From contig OX387187.1 of the NCBI GenBank assembly GCA_947561395.2, positions 24,037,829 to 24,101,828 of the forward strand: 64,000 bases of DNA. Direction: 5' to 3'. Origin of the DNA: Buxus sempervirens (lineage: Eukaryota > Streptophyta > Magnoliopsida > Buxales > Buxaceae). The translations under genes were made by a program, and so were the position numbers. The notes below the pieces were generated by a model that was not told where the DNA came from, did not search any database, and was given only the letters and a program-made list of their open reading frames with translations. Numbering within the stretch: position 1 is the first letter of the stretch; each line of letters begins with the position of its first letter. Shown here piece by piece: positions 47,212-60,052 of the stretch.

Positions 47212-49076
47212 TGTGCGCGCCTGAAAAACGGTCGCACTGGTAGAAAACTAGAAATCGGAGTCGCCACTGCCTGATGGGGTGCAGGCGGACACCTGGGTGC
47301 CTAAGTTAGTCTAATTGGTTGGTCTGCGGCGTGAGATTCTAAGTAAGGTCTCATCTGTTGTTCGGGGAAGTCCGTAGACACCCCAATCCACCCTGTCGGT
47401 TGACAGGTCCCAAAGAGCTTCCTAGGTTTGAGTCAGCTGTCCATTTTGGTTCTCACCCGGTTCCTAATCCAGCATGCCATTTTATTTAGGTCTCGGCGGG
47501 ATCACCTGAGTGGTGTGGGTCCCTTTAGTTGATTTTATCTCGCTTGAATTAGGTGATCTGTGTCTGATGGTGTGGGCCCCGTTGGAAGGTCCACGGTGTC
47601 CTTGGTGGGCTTGGGTAAGCCCATGTACCCATGTGGGCCTCTGTCTAAGCCTAGGAGGCCCTGTAGGCTTTGGTGAAGTGAATTGATTTTTCCGTAAAGT
47701 TTAATTTGGGCATTTATGTGCTTTCCCTGTAACAAATGGGTCTGCATTGATTTGCGGGCCCCTAGGTGGGCCCCCATGATGGTTGCCAAAACGTTTTCAA
47801 ATTATCTTATTTAAATTCACCAAAGGGTTGTGGACATTGGGGCTTGGGGCCCGTAGTCCAATCTTAGGCTTGCAAGCCCATGTTCCTGAAGTTTAGGGTT
47901 TTAAACCCTCACTTGGTTGGTTGGTGGGCTTTGATGGGCCCGATAGGCCCTTGCCCTTGGTCTCGGCCAAACCACGCAATTTAAACATCATTCCACAAAC
48001 AAAGTTAGGGTGGGCCGCTGTGCGCACCTGATTTTGGTCGCACGACGAGGCGCACGCAAAACGATGCGTGCCTCGGGGTTTGTTTGGAGTCGCCACTGCC
48101 TGATGGGGTGCAGGCAAACACCTGGGTGCCTAAGTTCTTTTACTAAGGCTTGGTCTGCGGCTTGAGATTCTAGGTAGGTTCTCGGTTGCGGTCTGGGGAA
48201 GTCCGTAAACACCCTAGTCCACCCCGTCAAGTGACGGGTCCCATAAGTTTCCCTGGTTTGAGTCAACTTTGGTCTCTCACTCACCCGATTCCTATTCCAG
48301 CATGTAATTTGATTAAGTCTGGCGGAACCGCCAAAGTGGTGTGGGTCCCTTTACTTGATTTTATCTTTTTAGTTAAAGTGATGTGAGTCTGATTGGGCGG
48401 GCCCCGTTGGAAGGCCCGCGGATTCCTTGGTGGGCTTAGTTGAGCCCACGTGTCCCTTGGTGGGCCTCAGTCTAGCCTGAAAGGCCCTTTGGGCTTTGGT
48501 TCAGTGAATTGATTTTATTTAAATTCCAAGTTGAAGATTAAATTTAGTTCCATGCAAAAAGTGAGTCTGGATTGACTTGCGGGCCCCTGAGTGGGCCTCG
48601 GCCTGGTTGCCAAGTGTTTTGAGTTTATTTTGATTAATCTTTGCCAAAATGGACCAGGCTTTGGGCTTTGGGCCCTTTACCTGGGCTTGGGCTTGAAAGC
48701 CCAAGGCTTCTTGAGTTAGGGTTTTGAAACCCTAACCTTGGTTGGTTAATGGGCTTGGTGGGCCCGATAGGCCCTGCCCTTTGCCTCGGCCAAACCACAT
48801 CTTAATCTAGGTCTGCATGCTTCAATTTGGGCTTTGGTGGGCCTCAAAATGGTCCGGCCCACTTAATTAATTGGGTTTACTTATTTAAGACAAAGTGAGT
48901 TTGTTAGGCTTGGTGGGCCCCGTTGGAAGGCCCACTATGTATCAAATTGGACCGGAGGTCCAAGTCCCATCTTGGGTTTCCGGTTGACCCGGAAACCCTT
49001 CTGGTTCATTTGGGTTGATCAAACGAATCAAGAAAACAGCACACTATCACAAATTTAGCAAAAATGCAGTCTGGCA

Positions 49077-49225
49077 GTGTAGCCGGCCTGAGATGCCGGT
49101 TACACACAAGGTTCTGTGTATCCGGCATCTTTAGCCGGCTACACATGGGTTTCAGTGTATCCGGCATCTTTTGCCGGCTACAAGTGGGCTTCTGTTGATC
49201 CGGCCTGAGTTGCCGGATCAACACA
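49077..49225. repeat. 25-bp CCGG palindromes, 39-bp phase, in the nested C LTR
   Basis: Four units start at 49079, 49118, 49157 and 49196, exactly 39 bp apart, each built as CCGG-N9-CCGG with flanking GTAT/ATAC-type extensions. A different conserved palindrome, GGGTTTCCGG-N5-CCGGAAACCC, lies at 48974-48998. Confidence 0.92.
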
Positions 49226-50542
49226 CAGAAGCCTCTTTTTTTGATTTTTGCATTGGGGTTGAGTTTTTGGGTCTCTTGGGATGTTCTAGCATTTGGGTGG
49301 GCCCCTGTGTGGGCCCACAGTTGTACAGAGAGAAGGGGAAGCCTCCACTTTTGTCTTCTTTGGTGGGTTTTTCAACAAGGAAAAGGAAAGGGAAGGCATG
49401 GGATGCTGCCTCCCTTCACATGAACCACATGCTATAATTCCACAGGGGCTACTTGGCCCCTGTTCTAGTCCTTGATCCGAGTAGAGCAGCAAGTACAAGG
49501 GTTACCCAAGAATACAAATAACAACACCTAAACATGCCAAAATTCCAAAGAGATGGTCATGCACATTCTTCCTACCAAGCATGAGGGCTTGGTGGTTAGG
49601 AAGCATGCTTGACAGCATGCTACTGCTGGGGACTTGAGGCACTCGAATGAGTTAAAGTATTAGGTAGTAAAGGGGCTGGAGGAGCATGCATATTGGCATA
49701 AAACAGTAAGTACATGGGACAACAAATCATGCTCACATGCACATGGAAGTAGTAAGAATAAGAGATTAAAGGAACATGACAATGCTAGAAAACAAGAAGA
49801 CAACCTCCAGGGGTACGACCAGCAAGAGCACACCCATGAGAAGTTGTGAGAAATTAAGGGAAGAGCAGAAAAATGAATCTAATTTAGAAGGGAAATGGGG
49901 GGTTACTTGGGGTACATAAGATGGCATGCACAAGAGGAACAAACTCCCACTTTAAATGAAACAAATTAATAGACCAAAAGAACCATTAAGAGCATCTTAT
50001 ATGTTACCCTCTTCCTCCCTTGAAGACATGCTTGAAATGGTAAGACATGCTTGAAATGGGGAAGACAAAGTAGATAAAGAAAAGACAAGACATGCTTGAA
50101 ATGGTAAGAAACACATGGTTGAAAACACATGCTCATATGGAGCTCATTTTTATATATTATGAACAAAATACCATGGGGAACATTACCTTGGGGCCTTGTG
50201 ACCTTCGAGTGGTGTGCTCACCCTTTCTTGAAGCTTGAACACTGTTAGAACACCCCCTTCAAGGCACCACCAGCAGCTCCTTTGAGTTGCTTCTTAGGTG
50301 GAGATGAAGAAGGCAAAGAGAGAAGAGGGTTTTGGGAGAGATGGAGAAGAAGGTCTTGGGAGAGAGCAAGAGAGCTTGGGGGAGATGGGGGATCAAGACA
50401 AAAAAATGATCCCAACACAATGAGCCGACCTCTTCTTTGTGCTAGGGTTTTTCTTTTTATAAGGAATGACCAAAAGTTAATTAATTTCTTGCTTTATCAC
50501 CAAAACTTTACCCACTTTTCATTTGTGCCCTTTTTTAAATAC

Positions 50543-50640
50543 AAGCAATGATTGTGAATCATTGCTTCAAGACTTAGCCTCCAAGTTTTACTTGGAGGCC
50601 AAGTCTTGCTTGGACGAATTCTCCACATGGAGAATTTGTC
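50543..50640. repeat. Three strong inverted repeats upstream of TATA in the nested C LTR
   Basis: 50543-50567 has 11-bp perfect arms (AAGCAATGATT / AATCATTGCTT). 50569-50607 has about 17-bp arms with one mismatch. 50613-50640 has about 12-bp arms with a mismatch. In LTR orientation they precede TATAAAAAG (50452-50460). At the same place other C copies have CCGG palindromes. Confidence 0.85.
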
Positions 50641-53429
50641 CAACCACATATTATATTTTTTTATTTTTTTTATTTTCTTTTTCTTATGTACTTTTATTAT
50701 TATTATATTAGGATTTTTTTGTTTCAAGCCTTGGATGCACATGCATCTTTTAATTTTTTTTCTTTTATTTTAAATACTTTAATTAGACTTTTAGCAAAAA
50801 TATTATTTTTTAGTTCAAAACTTTTCATTTTGCTGCTCTTTCTTCACTATTTGCCACGTGTGCAGATTTTCAAAAACTTCAACTGCCCACAACTCACTCA
50901 TCTGATATCCGATTTTAGCAAACTTAGTGGCGTTGGAATTAGTGCGAGATTCCCAATCCACTGAATTTCAGTTTAGCAGCAAATTCGAGTTTTTTAGCAG
51001 AAGTGCCGAGCCGCGTCCGGGAGCCGGTTTTGCTCATATTTCCTTATCCGGGACTCCGATTCCAGCAAACTCAGTTGCATTGGAATCATGTCGAGATGCT
51101 CTTTCTGCTGGTATCAAATGAGGTAGCTGATCTGGGGTTTAGAAGAAAGTCAATTTCTGCTTTTCTCAGATTTGACCAGCCTATAACTTCTTCATCTGGA
51201 CTCCGATTTGAGCAAACTCTGTTCCATTAGAATCGTATCAGAATCCTCTTTCCAATGGTAGGAAGCATGGAAACTGCTTTGCACCAGATTAAAAGTCAAC
51301 TTTTTGACTTTCTCAAGTTTGACTTTTCTCAAGTTTGACTTTATCAAGTTTGACTTTTCAATTAAAATTTCATTTGCTGCATTTTGGGAGGTGCAAAAAT
51401 GAGGTGCTTACAGCCACATTAGGTTTGGCCCATCCGATTTGATTGGTTAATTTCACTTAATTTTGCTTATTTGCATGCTTTCCGGTTCATCGGGCTTGGT
51501 GGGCCCCGTTGGAAGGCCCACGGATGTTCCAAATTGGACCGAGGGTCCAGGTCCCATGTCGGGTTTCCGGATGACCCGGAAACCATACCGGTTCGCTTGG
51601 TTCACTTGTGAGGTTATTCAAATTAACAAAAACCAAAAGTCACACCCAACCATGCATTTTTAAGGGCTTTGCAATGGGGGTGGTTTTTGGGCTTCCTAGG
51701 AGGTTCTAGTGACCATGTGGGCCCCTGTGTGGGCCCACAGTGGTGAAAAGTGTGGGGGAATACCCAATTTTGGGTCTCTCTAGGGACCTTTGAACCATGG
51801 GTGAGGGGGAGAAGGCTACGGGCTTTGCCTTCTCCCATTTACATCCAAATCAGCAGTGAAACAGGGACTTGAGTGTCCCTGTTTTTTTGGCATCTTCATT
51901 CCATAAATCTACAAGCAATCAAATAAGGTAAAAGGGGGACAACCACATAGGTCTTGGTGGCATGACTTAAACCCTAATAAGTACTCATATAACATGTACA
52001 TATGAAGCGAAGTGGGTGCTCATGTAAACAAATTAAATAATAATGCAAGTAAAAAAGAGTGACCTAGCATGCTTCTAATGGAGAAGTGTGCATGTATTCA
52101 AGAAATACAAATGTACATAGGCATGCTACACAAATTTATAAAGAGAAACCACGCTGCAGGTGAGCCAAACCAGCAGCTGTTTGGAGGGGATTAGCATGCT
52201 AAAAGGGGGCTAGAAATGGAGGGAAAGTGACCTAGCATGCCACTAAGTTGGGGATAGGTGTGTGCACTTGGTGTGCGTGGAAGTAATGATCCTACCATGC
52301 AAACATATTTGAATAAAAGCATGCTGTAGGTGCCTTGGACAGCAGCTAGTAATGGTGATTGACCATGCCAAAAGGGTTGGAAACCATGGGGATTAGGGAG
52401 GGGTAAAGCCACCCCTCATTCGGGATACTAACATGCTGAACCTAGGGGGTTTTGGTGGGGTGAAGGAACACTTTAATGGACCCAATACAGCAAGCTATGG
52501 GGGGGGGGGGGCATAACAGCGGCCAAATGAAGGGGCTTATCAATATACAATACCACAAACTAAAAGGGGCTAAGGAGGACTCAAAAACAATAGCATTCCG
52601 AAGGAGAAAGGGGAACACATTTATACATGTGAGTATGCATATTTCAAAATCAATAAATCCTACACAAGAGAGAACCATTCATCATGAGAAAACACACAAA
52701 AATAGGAATGAAAACCACAAAGAAAGGAAGCAAAGGGATAGTGGGGCTTACGTAGGGGGTACATTGGATGAGATAGAAGAGGAACATACTCCTCCTTTTG
52801 ATGAAAATAAAGCACAAATAAAAGAAATACAGCAGCCAAACAATAACCTATGAACTCTCTAAATTAGTCAAAAATGATCTCCTTCCTCTCTTTATACTAC
52901 CGGAAGCTATTCCCCCTTACCATGGGGTTATCTACAAATTTAGGCTAGCATGAACTCAAGACAAGGGGGTGAAACATACCATGATAAGAACAGCAAATGT
53001 ATGACACTAGAAAAGAAATAAAAAGTGCTCCAATCATGCTAATATTCAAGTATGTTAAATAAAAATACATAAGGGAACTCACCTTGAGTTTACAAAACCG
53101 TTTAGAGTATTCTTGACCTCCTCTTGTGCTGGAGCAGCACTTGAGCAGCACTTCCTCTTCTCCAAATGCACTCCAAAGATCTCTTTTAGTGTTTAGAAGG
53201 AAGAAATAAGTGTAGAGAAGTGATTAGAAGAGATTTGAGTAGGGTTTCAAGGCTTGAGATGGGGTTGGAGTGGGTTTTGGGATCATTTGGATAAGGTGGG
53301 GTTGCTGGAGAAAAGGGAGAGAGGTTGGAGAGAATGGAGAGAGGTTCGAAAATGGGAGCTCCCCCCTTGGAAGTCTTGGAGAAAAAATCCTTTTAAACCT
53401 TGGAAGATGGATGGTTGTCTTGGGGAGAG

Positions 53430-53600
53430 CCATGGTTGCTTGGGGAAGTCAAGAGTCTTATGGGGAGGTTAAGAGTCTTCTTGGGATGTTAAGAGTCTTA
53501 TGGGGAAGTCAAGAGTCTTATGGGGAAGTCAAGAGTCTTTGTTGGGAAGTTAAGAGTTAGTGGGAAGATGAAGGGTTAATGGGAAGATGAAGGGTTGGTG
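53430..53600. repeat. Short tandem repeat of GGGGAAGTCAAGAGTCTTAT type in the outer C LTR
   Basis: About seven imperfect units of roughly 19-22 bp, most containing AAGTCAAGAGTC or AAGTTAAGAGT, run head to tail, followed by GGGAAGATGAAGGGTT twice. The position corresponds to the U3 segment where other C copies have palindromes. Confidence 0.8.
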
Positions 53601-54254
53601 GGAGATGACACATGTGAAGCATGCATTGGGTCCATGTGGCATCTCATGTGGAGCCCCCATGTGCACACGTGGCATCCCATGCGAGCACTCCTTGTGCACA
53701 CGTGGCATCCCATGTGGCATCACTAAAATTCCAATAATGCCCCTAGCTTTGACTGCTCATATCTTCTTCATCCGAACTCCGATTTGAGCAAACTCAATTG
53801 CGTTGGAATCATATCGAAGTCCTCTATCTATTGGGATTGGGCTAAACACCTGGCTCGGGGTTCGGCAAAAAGTCAACCTTCGGCTCATTCTCAAGTTTGA
53901 CCGCCCGCAGAACCCTCAATCAGACTCCGATTCCAGCAAACTCAGTTGCGTTGGAACCGTGTCGAGATTCTCTATCCAATGGTATAGGGCAAGGTACTTG
54001 GCATGGAAATCGAGGAAAAGTCAACTTTCAGCTCATCCTCAAGTTTGACCGCCCGTAGAACCCTCATCCGGACTCCGATTCAAGCAAACTCAGTTGCGTT
54101 GGAACTGTGTCGAGATTCTCTATCCAATGGTATAAAGCAAGGTGACTAAATTTTATCTGATTAAAAGGTCAACTTTCCACCCCTTAGGTTTTAACTTTCT
54201 GTCCAGGGTTTGCATTTCCGACACTTCCGGGAGTGCAAAAATGAGGTGCTTACA

Positions 54255-55336
54255 GTGACGTTCCAATTGATATGATATTTCTCTTAGATGGTCATCTTCT
54301 TCGGCCTCGGTATCCTCTTCGACCCCCATTAGGTCGAAGTCGAAGTCGAGCTCGAGGTCGAAGTTGTATTCAACTCGCTCTAATTCGGTCTGCAGATATG
54401 GTTCATAAGCAGTCTGAACCATTTTGAAAGCTTTAGATTTTCTAAAAAAAGTTGAAAAATCTTTTTGGGTTTTTTCAGAACCTTCTAAAGAGGCTTTTTC
54501 TGAAGATGAAGGTTTATTAAAACCTTTAGGAAAAGGGCAATCCACTAATGGAGTTTTTTTTTGGAGGCCGCAGTTGATTGCCAACCATATGCAGCCTCAA
54601 ATGTCAAAGGGATTTTCTCCCAATTTCTTAAAACAAAGCCTTCTAGAGCAGGTGGTATAGTGCGAACCCGCTCCTCCTCAAGCTTTGGATCTGATACCAT
54701 CATTACCGGATTTGAAAAACTGCCCTTTTCTGCTTCGGGGTTGAGTTCAGATGTGACTCCATCTGGGATCTTGATCTAGGTCCAGTCAATAAAAGGAACC
54801 TCATTTTCTGCTTTCTCTTTTCCTTCATCCTCTGCCATTGCGAAGAATGCCCCAGCCTCTTCTGTGAAGTCCTGCTGCTCTCGTGGCAGTGGCTCAGGCT
54901 CACCCATGGTTTTAGGTGCACAACTGGGTGAAAGTGGGATGAAAGGTTGAAGGATTGAGGTAAAAGGTTTTTTTGAAAGGATTATCATTGATGTATGGAG
55001 GTTTGGAGGAATCCACGGGAGGAGCTGATTGAATGGTATGAGAAGGCTTCGGAAAAGTTTCCCTTAAATGAGGGAATTTTTCTTGATTCTTTTCCTTTTC
55101 ACTGTTATTCTATTTCTGCTGTCCCCTTTTCCGTCTCCTTATCTTAGTTCCTAGTCCTACTCGTGGGACCAGCTTCTGTGCCTTTATAGGCTCCAACCTT
55201 CCTTGCAGATTGATTCCCAACCCCTTTCCTGGATGGAAATCCCACTCTTTTAGAACTTTCTCCACCATTTTCTCGGCGCATGTAAACTTCTCCTTCTTTT
55301 TTAAACACCCCCAGGTATGAAGTTGACTGTTTCAAA
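54255..55336 (-). pseudogene. Protease-RT linker of element B with G-patch-like segment
   Basis: On the minus strand, following the protease, a segment reading FHPGKGLGINLQGRLEP and LVPRVGLGTK (about 55240-55145) resembles the G-patch that follows protease in Tat elements. A less conserved linker follows, with NWEKIPLTFEAAYGWQST (about 54640-54570) and then an acidic stretch up to ISYQLERH at 54260. Frames change several times; one shift is at the 9-base T run 54554-54562 (A run on the coding strand). The last part is in frame with pol once the inserted LTRs are removed. Confidence 0.7.
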
Positions 55337-57857
55337 CTAAAAACAATGAAACGCAATTTTGTCGGCCGTTAACTCTACATTAATGAATGGCACATCAGGT
55401 GGTATGACCGGAGGGACTAAACTCTCAGCTAGGACTGTTACCACCCTCTGACCCCTTATATATTTTACTCTTTGGTGAAGGGTAGATGGTATCGCGCTAG
55501 CTGAGTGGATCCATGGCCTTCCTTGGAGAAGATTGAAGGCAGCAGGAATATCTATCACTTCGAATGTGATATTGAAGATATTCGGTCCGATAGTAATCGG
55601 CAATTCACTCTCCCCTAGGGAGTGTGTTTTGGAGCTATCAAAAGCTCTCACTATCCTTCCGTTCTGTTTGATTCTGGATTGATCCAGACCAAGCCTAACA
55701 AATGTGACTAAGGGACAAACGTTTAAGGCTGACCCATTGTCTTTTAGGACTCGGGCTATCATGCTACCCTTACAAAGCATTGTGATGTGCAAAGGGTCCA
55801 CATGATAACATCCGCCAAGACTTATCTGACTTTCAGAAAAGCTTATTACATTATGAGATAAGATCTGGCCGATCATCATCCCAAGCTGGTCTGGATCGAT
55901 CGTTTTTGGCACATGAGCACTCTGAAGTACCTTCATTAATGAGTCCCTATGCTTTTCTGAATTAAGCAACAATCCCAGTATTGATATCTGGGCAGGGACT
56001 TTAATTAGTTGGTCGACAATATCGAATTCACTCTTCTTCAATATTTTTAAGAGTTCTGCTGCCTCATTATTGATGACCTGAGGGGTGTCTTCCCCTATCT
56101 TGGCCTTCCCCTTCTAATTCTTTTCTGACTCTTTCTTTTCTTTTTCTGATTCTTGCTCTTTTCCCTCAACACACCTTCCTAATCTCGTCATGAGATTTAC
56201 TTCCTCTTGGATCCGATCCCTAGCCACTGGGATAGTGGTTGTAAAACCCTTGCTGTAGTTCCAAGGTACAACGGTTTCCGAATAAAAGGGTTTAGGAACA
56301 TTGAATATCAGAGGCTGAAGGTGAGATCTTGGTGCAGGAGTTGATGTGGGAGTAGGGTTGGAAGGAGGCACTTCAATGACCAGAGACGGGGATTGCCTGG
56401 ATTCCTTTGGTTGAGAGGATTTTAAGGTCCAAGAAGAAACAGAGGTGATTGATGCTGTGGTGGGGTCATAATTAATGACCAAAGGCGGTTTAGATGATGG
56501 AGTGGGTGGAGAAGCAACAGCTTGGTTACAGTTAATGATGAGTGGGGGTTTGGATACGTTAAGTTGGGCCATGAGAGAAGCGGCCCGGTTTAAAGAGGCA
56601 TTAATGTCCTCTACAGTCTTGACATTTCCTTTATTTCCTGAAATGACATTGACTTGTTCCTCTATCTCTTCTTGGTCAAAATAGACCTTAACGGACGTCG
56701 CTATAGGCGCAATCAACTGCAAGGGGTCAAATGTCCTAGGTCTAGAAGATACGGCCCCTACAAAATTGGAAGGGCCTGCCCCATTTTGCTGGGGCAGAGG
56801 ATTCTGGCCAATGTCAGTCCTGGCAGGAGAGGGCGCAGTGGTGTTAAACAACAGGGTCTTCTGATCGATCAAATCCTGAATGGCATGTTTTAATGGCCAG
56901 CACTTGTCTGTAGGGTGTCCTGGTGCACCCATATGGTATTCACAGGTGGTGGAGGGATCGAAGTTATTTCCCTTTGAAGCATTCGGATTTGGTTCTTTCA
57001 AAGTGACATACCTTGCGTTTAACAAGGTTGGCAAAAGCTGTGATGGAGTCACGGGAAGAGGGGAAAAGACCCTATTCATCCTAGACGCCATCCAAGTGTC
57101 CCTCTCCTCTTTTGAGACTACCCTTTTTTGGTTGAGCATTGCTGCTTGAGGAACATTAATGTTGAGAGGGTTTTGATAGGTCGATTGTGGTTGCATTGGG
57201 ATGGACGGGGGTGTAGGAATGTTGATTTGGAGAGGTTTCTTGGAGGGTTGGGGTTGTACCATATTTACTTCCCCTTCTTTCTTCCCTCCATTCCTTCTTG
57301 CCCCATTTCTTTGCTTCTGGGTAGAAGAATCAGAAGTGGGCTCTTGTTGACGAGCCGCGGCAGAGTGGTTATAGATTCTCCCGAATCTTATTCCATCTTC
57401 GATCCGGTCCGCGACTTGCACTAAGGCAGCAAAACTGGTGGTAATTTGACCCACCAAGTGGTTGTAAAATGGTTGCTCTAGTGTGCCAATAAAGGTGGTG
57501 ACCATCTCGGGCTCCATCATGGGCGATCTGACTTGGGAGGCGGCCTCTCTCCACCTTTTGGCATATTGCCTTACTGTCTCTTCTCTTCCCTTGCTCATTT
57601 TCATCATATCGTACCTGTCTGGCACGATGTCAGCATTAAATCGGTATTGAGCTAGGAAAGCATCAGACAGATCTTTCCACCTTCTGATTCTGCCATGGTC
57701 CACTATTGCGAACCACCTCAAGGCTGCACCAGTCAAGCTCCTCTGGAATAGTTGGATCAAAATGCCGTCATCCCGGCCAAATCGGCACAATGCCCCACAG
57801 TAGAGCTTCAGATGGCTCATTGGGAATCCTGTGCCGTCGTATTTCTTGAAGTCCAGT
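55337..57857 (-). pseudogene. gag-pro: Gag-protease of element B
   Basis: One frame of about 840 codons broken only by TAG at 56114-56116. Gag core: LDFKKYDGTGFPMSHLKLYC, LIQLFQRSLTGAALRWF, DLSDAFLAQYRFN, ETVRQYAKRWREAA and MVTTFIGTLEQPFYNHLVG. The knuckle is CEYHMGAPGHPTDKC near 56940. A long Pro-rich linker follows. The protease (56041-55400) has VLKDNGSALNVCPL near 55735 and LLQGRPWIH near 55520. Gag is cut at its N-terminal side at 57857 by a family-C LTR, so the beginning of gag, the leader and the 5' LTR lie outside the window. Confidence 0.92.
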
Positions 57858-58428
57858 TGTAGCACCTCATTTTTGCGCTCCCAGAAGAGCTGGAAATGCA
57901 AACCTTGGACAGAAAGTCAAACCTGAGGAGTCGAAATTTGACCTTTTGATCAAGTGAAAATTGGCCACCCCGCTTTATACCATTGGATAGGGAATCCCGA
58001 CACGGTTCCAACGCAACTAAGTTTGCTGGAATCGGAGTCCGGATGAGGGTTCAGCGGGCCGGTCAATCTTAAAGGAGAGCCGAAAGTTGACTTTTCCTCT
58101 AACCCCTTGCCAAGTGCTTAGCCCTATGTCATTGGATAGAGGGCTCCGATACGAGTCTAACGCAATTGAGTTTGCTCAAATCGGAGTTCGGATGAAGGAG
58201 ATATGAGCTGTCAAAGTTTCCGAGTAGTAAAACCGGAAACTGCACACGTGGCGCAGGAACTGCACACGTGGCAGCCAACGCAGCAAAATATCTCGGGGAC
58301 TAAATCTTAAATATCCAAAAATCTTAGGGACTAAACCAAAATTCGCAGGGGGCAATCCGTAGATATCCAAAAGTGTCAAATCGGTCGAATCGGTCAAGTC
58401 GAGGGGCAAATCCGTAATTTTTTGATTT

Positions 58429-58673
58429 GTATCCGGCATTTAATGCCAGATACACTTGCTCCCCTTCATATCCGGACTCAAATGTCGGATACAAAGATTT
58501 GATTGGCGAGATTCGCACCGATTCTCCGACAGATTCGCGGCGGCATTAATTTTGGCAATAATTGTGTTTTGTATCCGGCATTTAATGCCGGATACAAACA
58601 ACCCTTAGTGTATCTGGCCTCCAAAGCCGGATACACATAGGACATAGTGTATCCAGCCTTCAAGGCCGGATAC
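58429..58673 (+). repeat. 25-bp CCGG palindromes upstream of TATA in family-C U3
   Basis: Units start at 58429, 58468, 58571, 58610 and 58649, exactly 39 bp apart within each group. The unit at 58571-58595 is a perfect GTATCCGG-N9-CCGGATAC palindrome. The array ends 14 bp before the TATA box. Confidence 0.93.
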
Positions 58674-58686
58674 ATTAAGTTTTTTT

Positions 58687-58694
58687 TATAAAAA
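58687..58694 (+). promoter_or_regulatory. TATA box of the family-C LTR
   Basis: TATAAAAA in a T-rich context is followed by a GGGGGCAGCAGCC segment that looks like the start of R. Confidence 0.65.
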
Positions 58695-60052
58695 GGGGGC
58701 AGCAGCCCCCTTTCAAAGGGTTGGCTCATTCCACTCTTCTTGGACCTCCTTGCCCCACTTTGTCTCATCCGAACCTTCCCTCCCTAGCACCCATTGGCCT
58801 CCACCACCTTCCTAACCACCCCAAGGCAGCTCCACCCCTTCTCCTCCTTCTTCATCTTCATGGTCACCCCAACAAGAGAAGGCCTTTTGCTGTAGTTGCT
58901 GGAGAGGAAGTCTCCAGCCCTTATTCCACCTCCAAAAGATGCCTCCAGCTTGCTCAAAGACTTGAGAGCCACCAGCTACTCTTGCCTCCATACAACCCCC
59001 CACCATCACTCAAGACCACCACACCTCTTGCATTCCTCTTCTTCTCCATCTTCATACTAAACCAAGGAGAGACTGGTTGCTGTTGGTGCAAGAAGAAGCA
59101 ACTTCTAGCTGCTGTCCATCATCAAAGAAGGGTTCCCACCTTGCTTCGGAGTGCAAGAACACCCAGGTGAGCATCTCTAGTACTTTGTATTACCCATACA
59201 TTAAAATAGGAATTTTCTAAGGTGTTTGCCAAAGTTTGTCTTCTCCCCTAGCATGAACCTGTTTGAGGACTTCCTTTACATATGTTTTCTTTTGTTTCTT
59301 TGGTAACATGGAGGTCTCTAAAGGTGAGAGAGACCCCATGCATGACCCATGAAGAGATGGGGAACTTGGCCACACCATTTGAGGCCAACAAGGTTGCGGT
59401 TTTGGGATCCTTGGAGATTCAGTAGGGGGGAGCTTGTTCCCCCATAATTTCATCCAATGTACCCCCATATATACCCCCTTCTCCTCCCCTTCTCTGAATT
59501 TTTGCCAGGTTTAAGCATGAGTCTTGGGTTCATATATCGCTAAGAATCGTAGGAAATGCATATTAGATCATTGCTCTTCTCATTGTTCTTCTTGCATGTG
59601 TGTTTTGTTGCCACTTTGTCTTTCTTGCATGCATATGGATCTGATGGTTTTCGGCAACCGTCTCCTTGCTATTTTCTTTTGCTGGAAAAGGCCATCACAT
59701 GAGGATGCATGCCCATGCCAATATTAACTTATATTCTCTATGTATGGTGGGGGGTCTCCTTGTCATGTGCCTGTTATTTTCCGCTTAGACGTTATTGTTT
59801 TCGGGCAGCCATTCCAACAAGTCCCCCTCCTTTTAGGCTTGCTGTTTGGTGTTTGTTTTTATGTGCATAAATGCCTACAGCATGGTTTCACTTTGGTTGG
59901 TTTAGGCATGCATGCCATATTAACTTTCTGAATTTTCTTTGGAGATTGGGATACGTGTTTCCTTTCTCCAGCTAGTTGCTATTGGAAAGCCCATGAGCAT
60001 GATCCCCTTTACCCCTTTTTAAGTGTACTCTGAAAGCTTCAAAAACCTACTC

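Larger units (their letters stand above)
48019..51412 (-). mobile_element. Nested solo LTR of family C
   Basis: On the minus strand it starts TGTAAGCACCTCATTTTTGC and ends AGGTGCGCACA, 3394 bp. Flanks GCCGC (48014-48018) and GCCAC (51413-51417) are a TSD with one transition. The joined flank matches the uninterrupted C LTR near 61385-61395. Confidence 0.88.
47212..54254 (-). mobile_element. Solo LTR of family C, carrying a nested solo LTR of the same family
   Basis: On the minus strand it starts TGTAAGCACCTCATTTTTGC and ends GGCGCGCACA. A perfect duplication GTGAC flanks it (47207-47211, 54255-54259). Gross length is 7043 bp; without the nested LTR and one TSD it is about 3644 bp. No coding domain is present. 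Removing it joins the element B frame ...YQLERH to EKGIQPN. Short frames in it (for example within 52440-52850) look like chance. Confidence 0.9.
32120..57857 (-). mobile_element. Tat-type Ty3/gypsy element B with antisense accessory genes
   Basis: On the minus strand, from right to left, it contains gag-protease (57857-55337), a G-patch/linker region (55336-54255), RT, RNase H, a second archaeal-type RNase H and integrase (47211-41481, interrupted), an accessory region with two plus-strand genes (41480-33863), a polypurine tract and the 3' LTR (33846-32120). It inserted into a copia element; the left target site would be GCTTC at 32115-32119. The 5' LTR, PBS and gag N-terminus lie beyond the C-family insertion at 57858 and are not seen. 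Removing the inserted LTRs, each with one TSD copy, brings 54584-54260, 47211-46758 and 44339-41481 into one continuous pol frame. Confidence 0.88.

Noticed and set aside
49077-49225. CRISPR-like array: 25-bp repeats with 14-bp spacers at a constant 39-bp period
   Set aside because: The repeats are palindromes with variable centres, the spacers are too short, and the setting is an LTR of a plant retroelement with no cas genes.
52476-52853. 125-codon plus-strand frame
   Set aside because: It lies antisense within the outer family-C solo LTR, has no recognised domain and is not preserved in the other C LTRs.
58721-59170. 149-codon Pro/Leu-rich frame just downstream of a TATA box
   Set aside because: It sits in the R/U5 part of a C LTR. 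The corresponding area of the second C LTR (about 62130-62400) does not keep the frame, so chance is likelier than a leader peptide.
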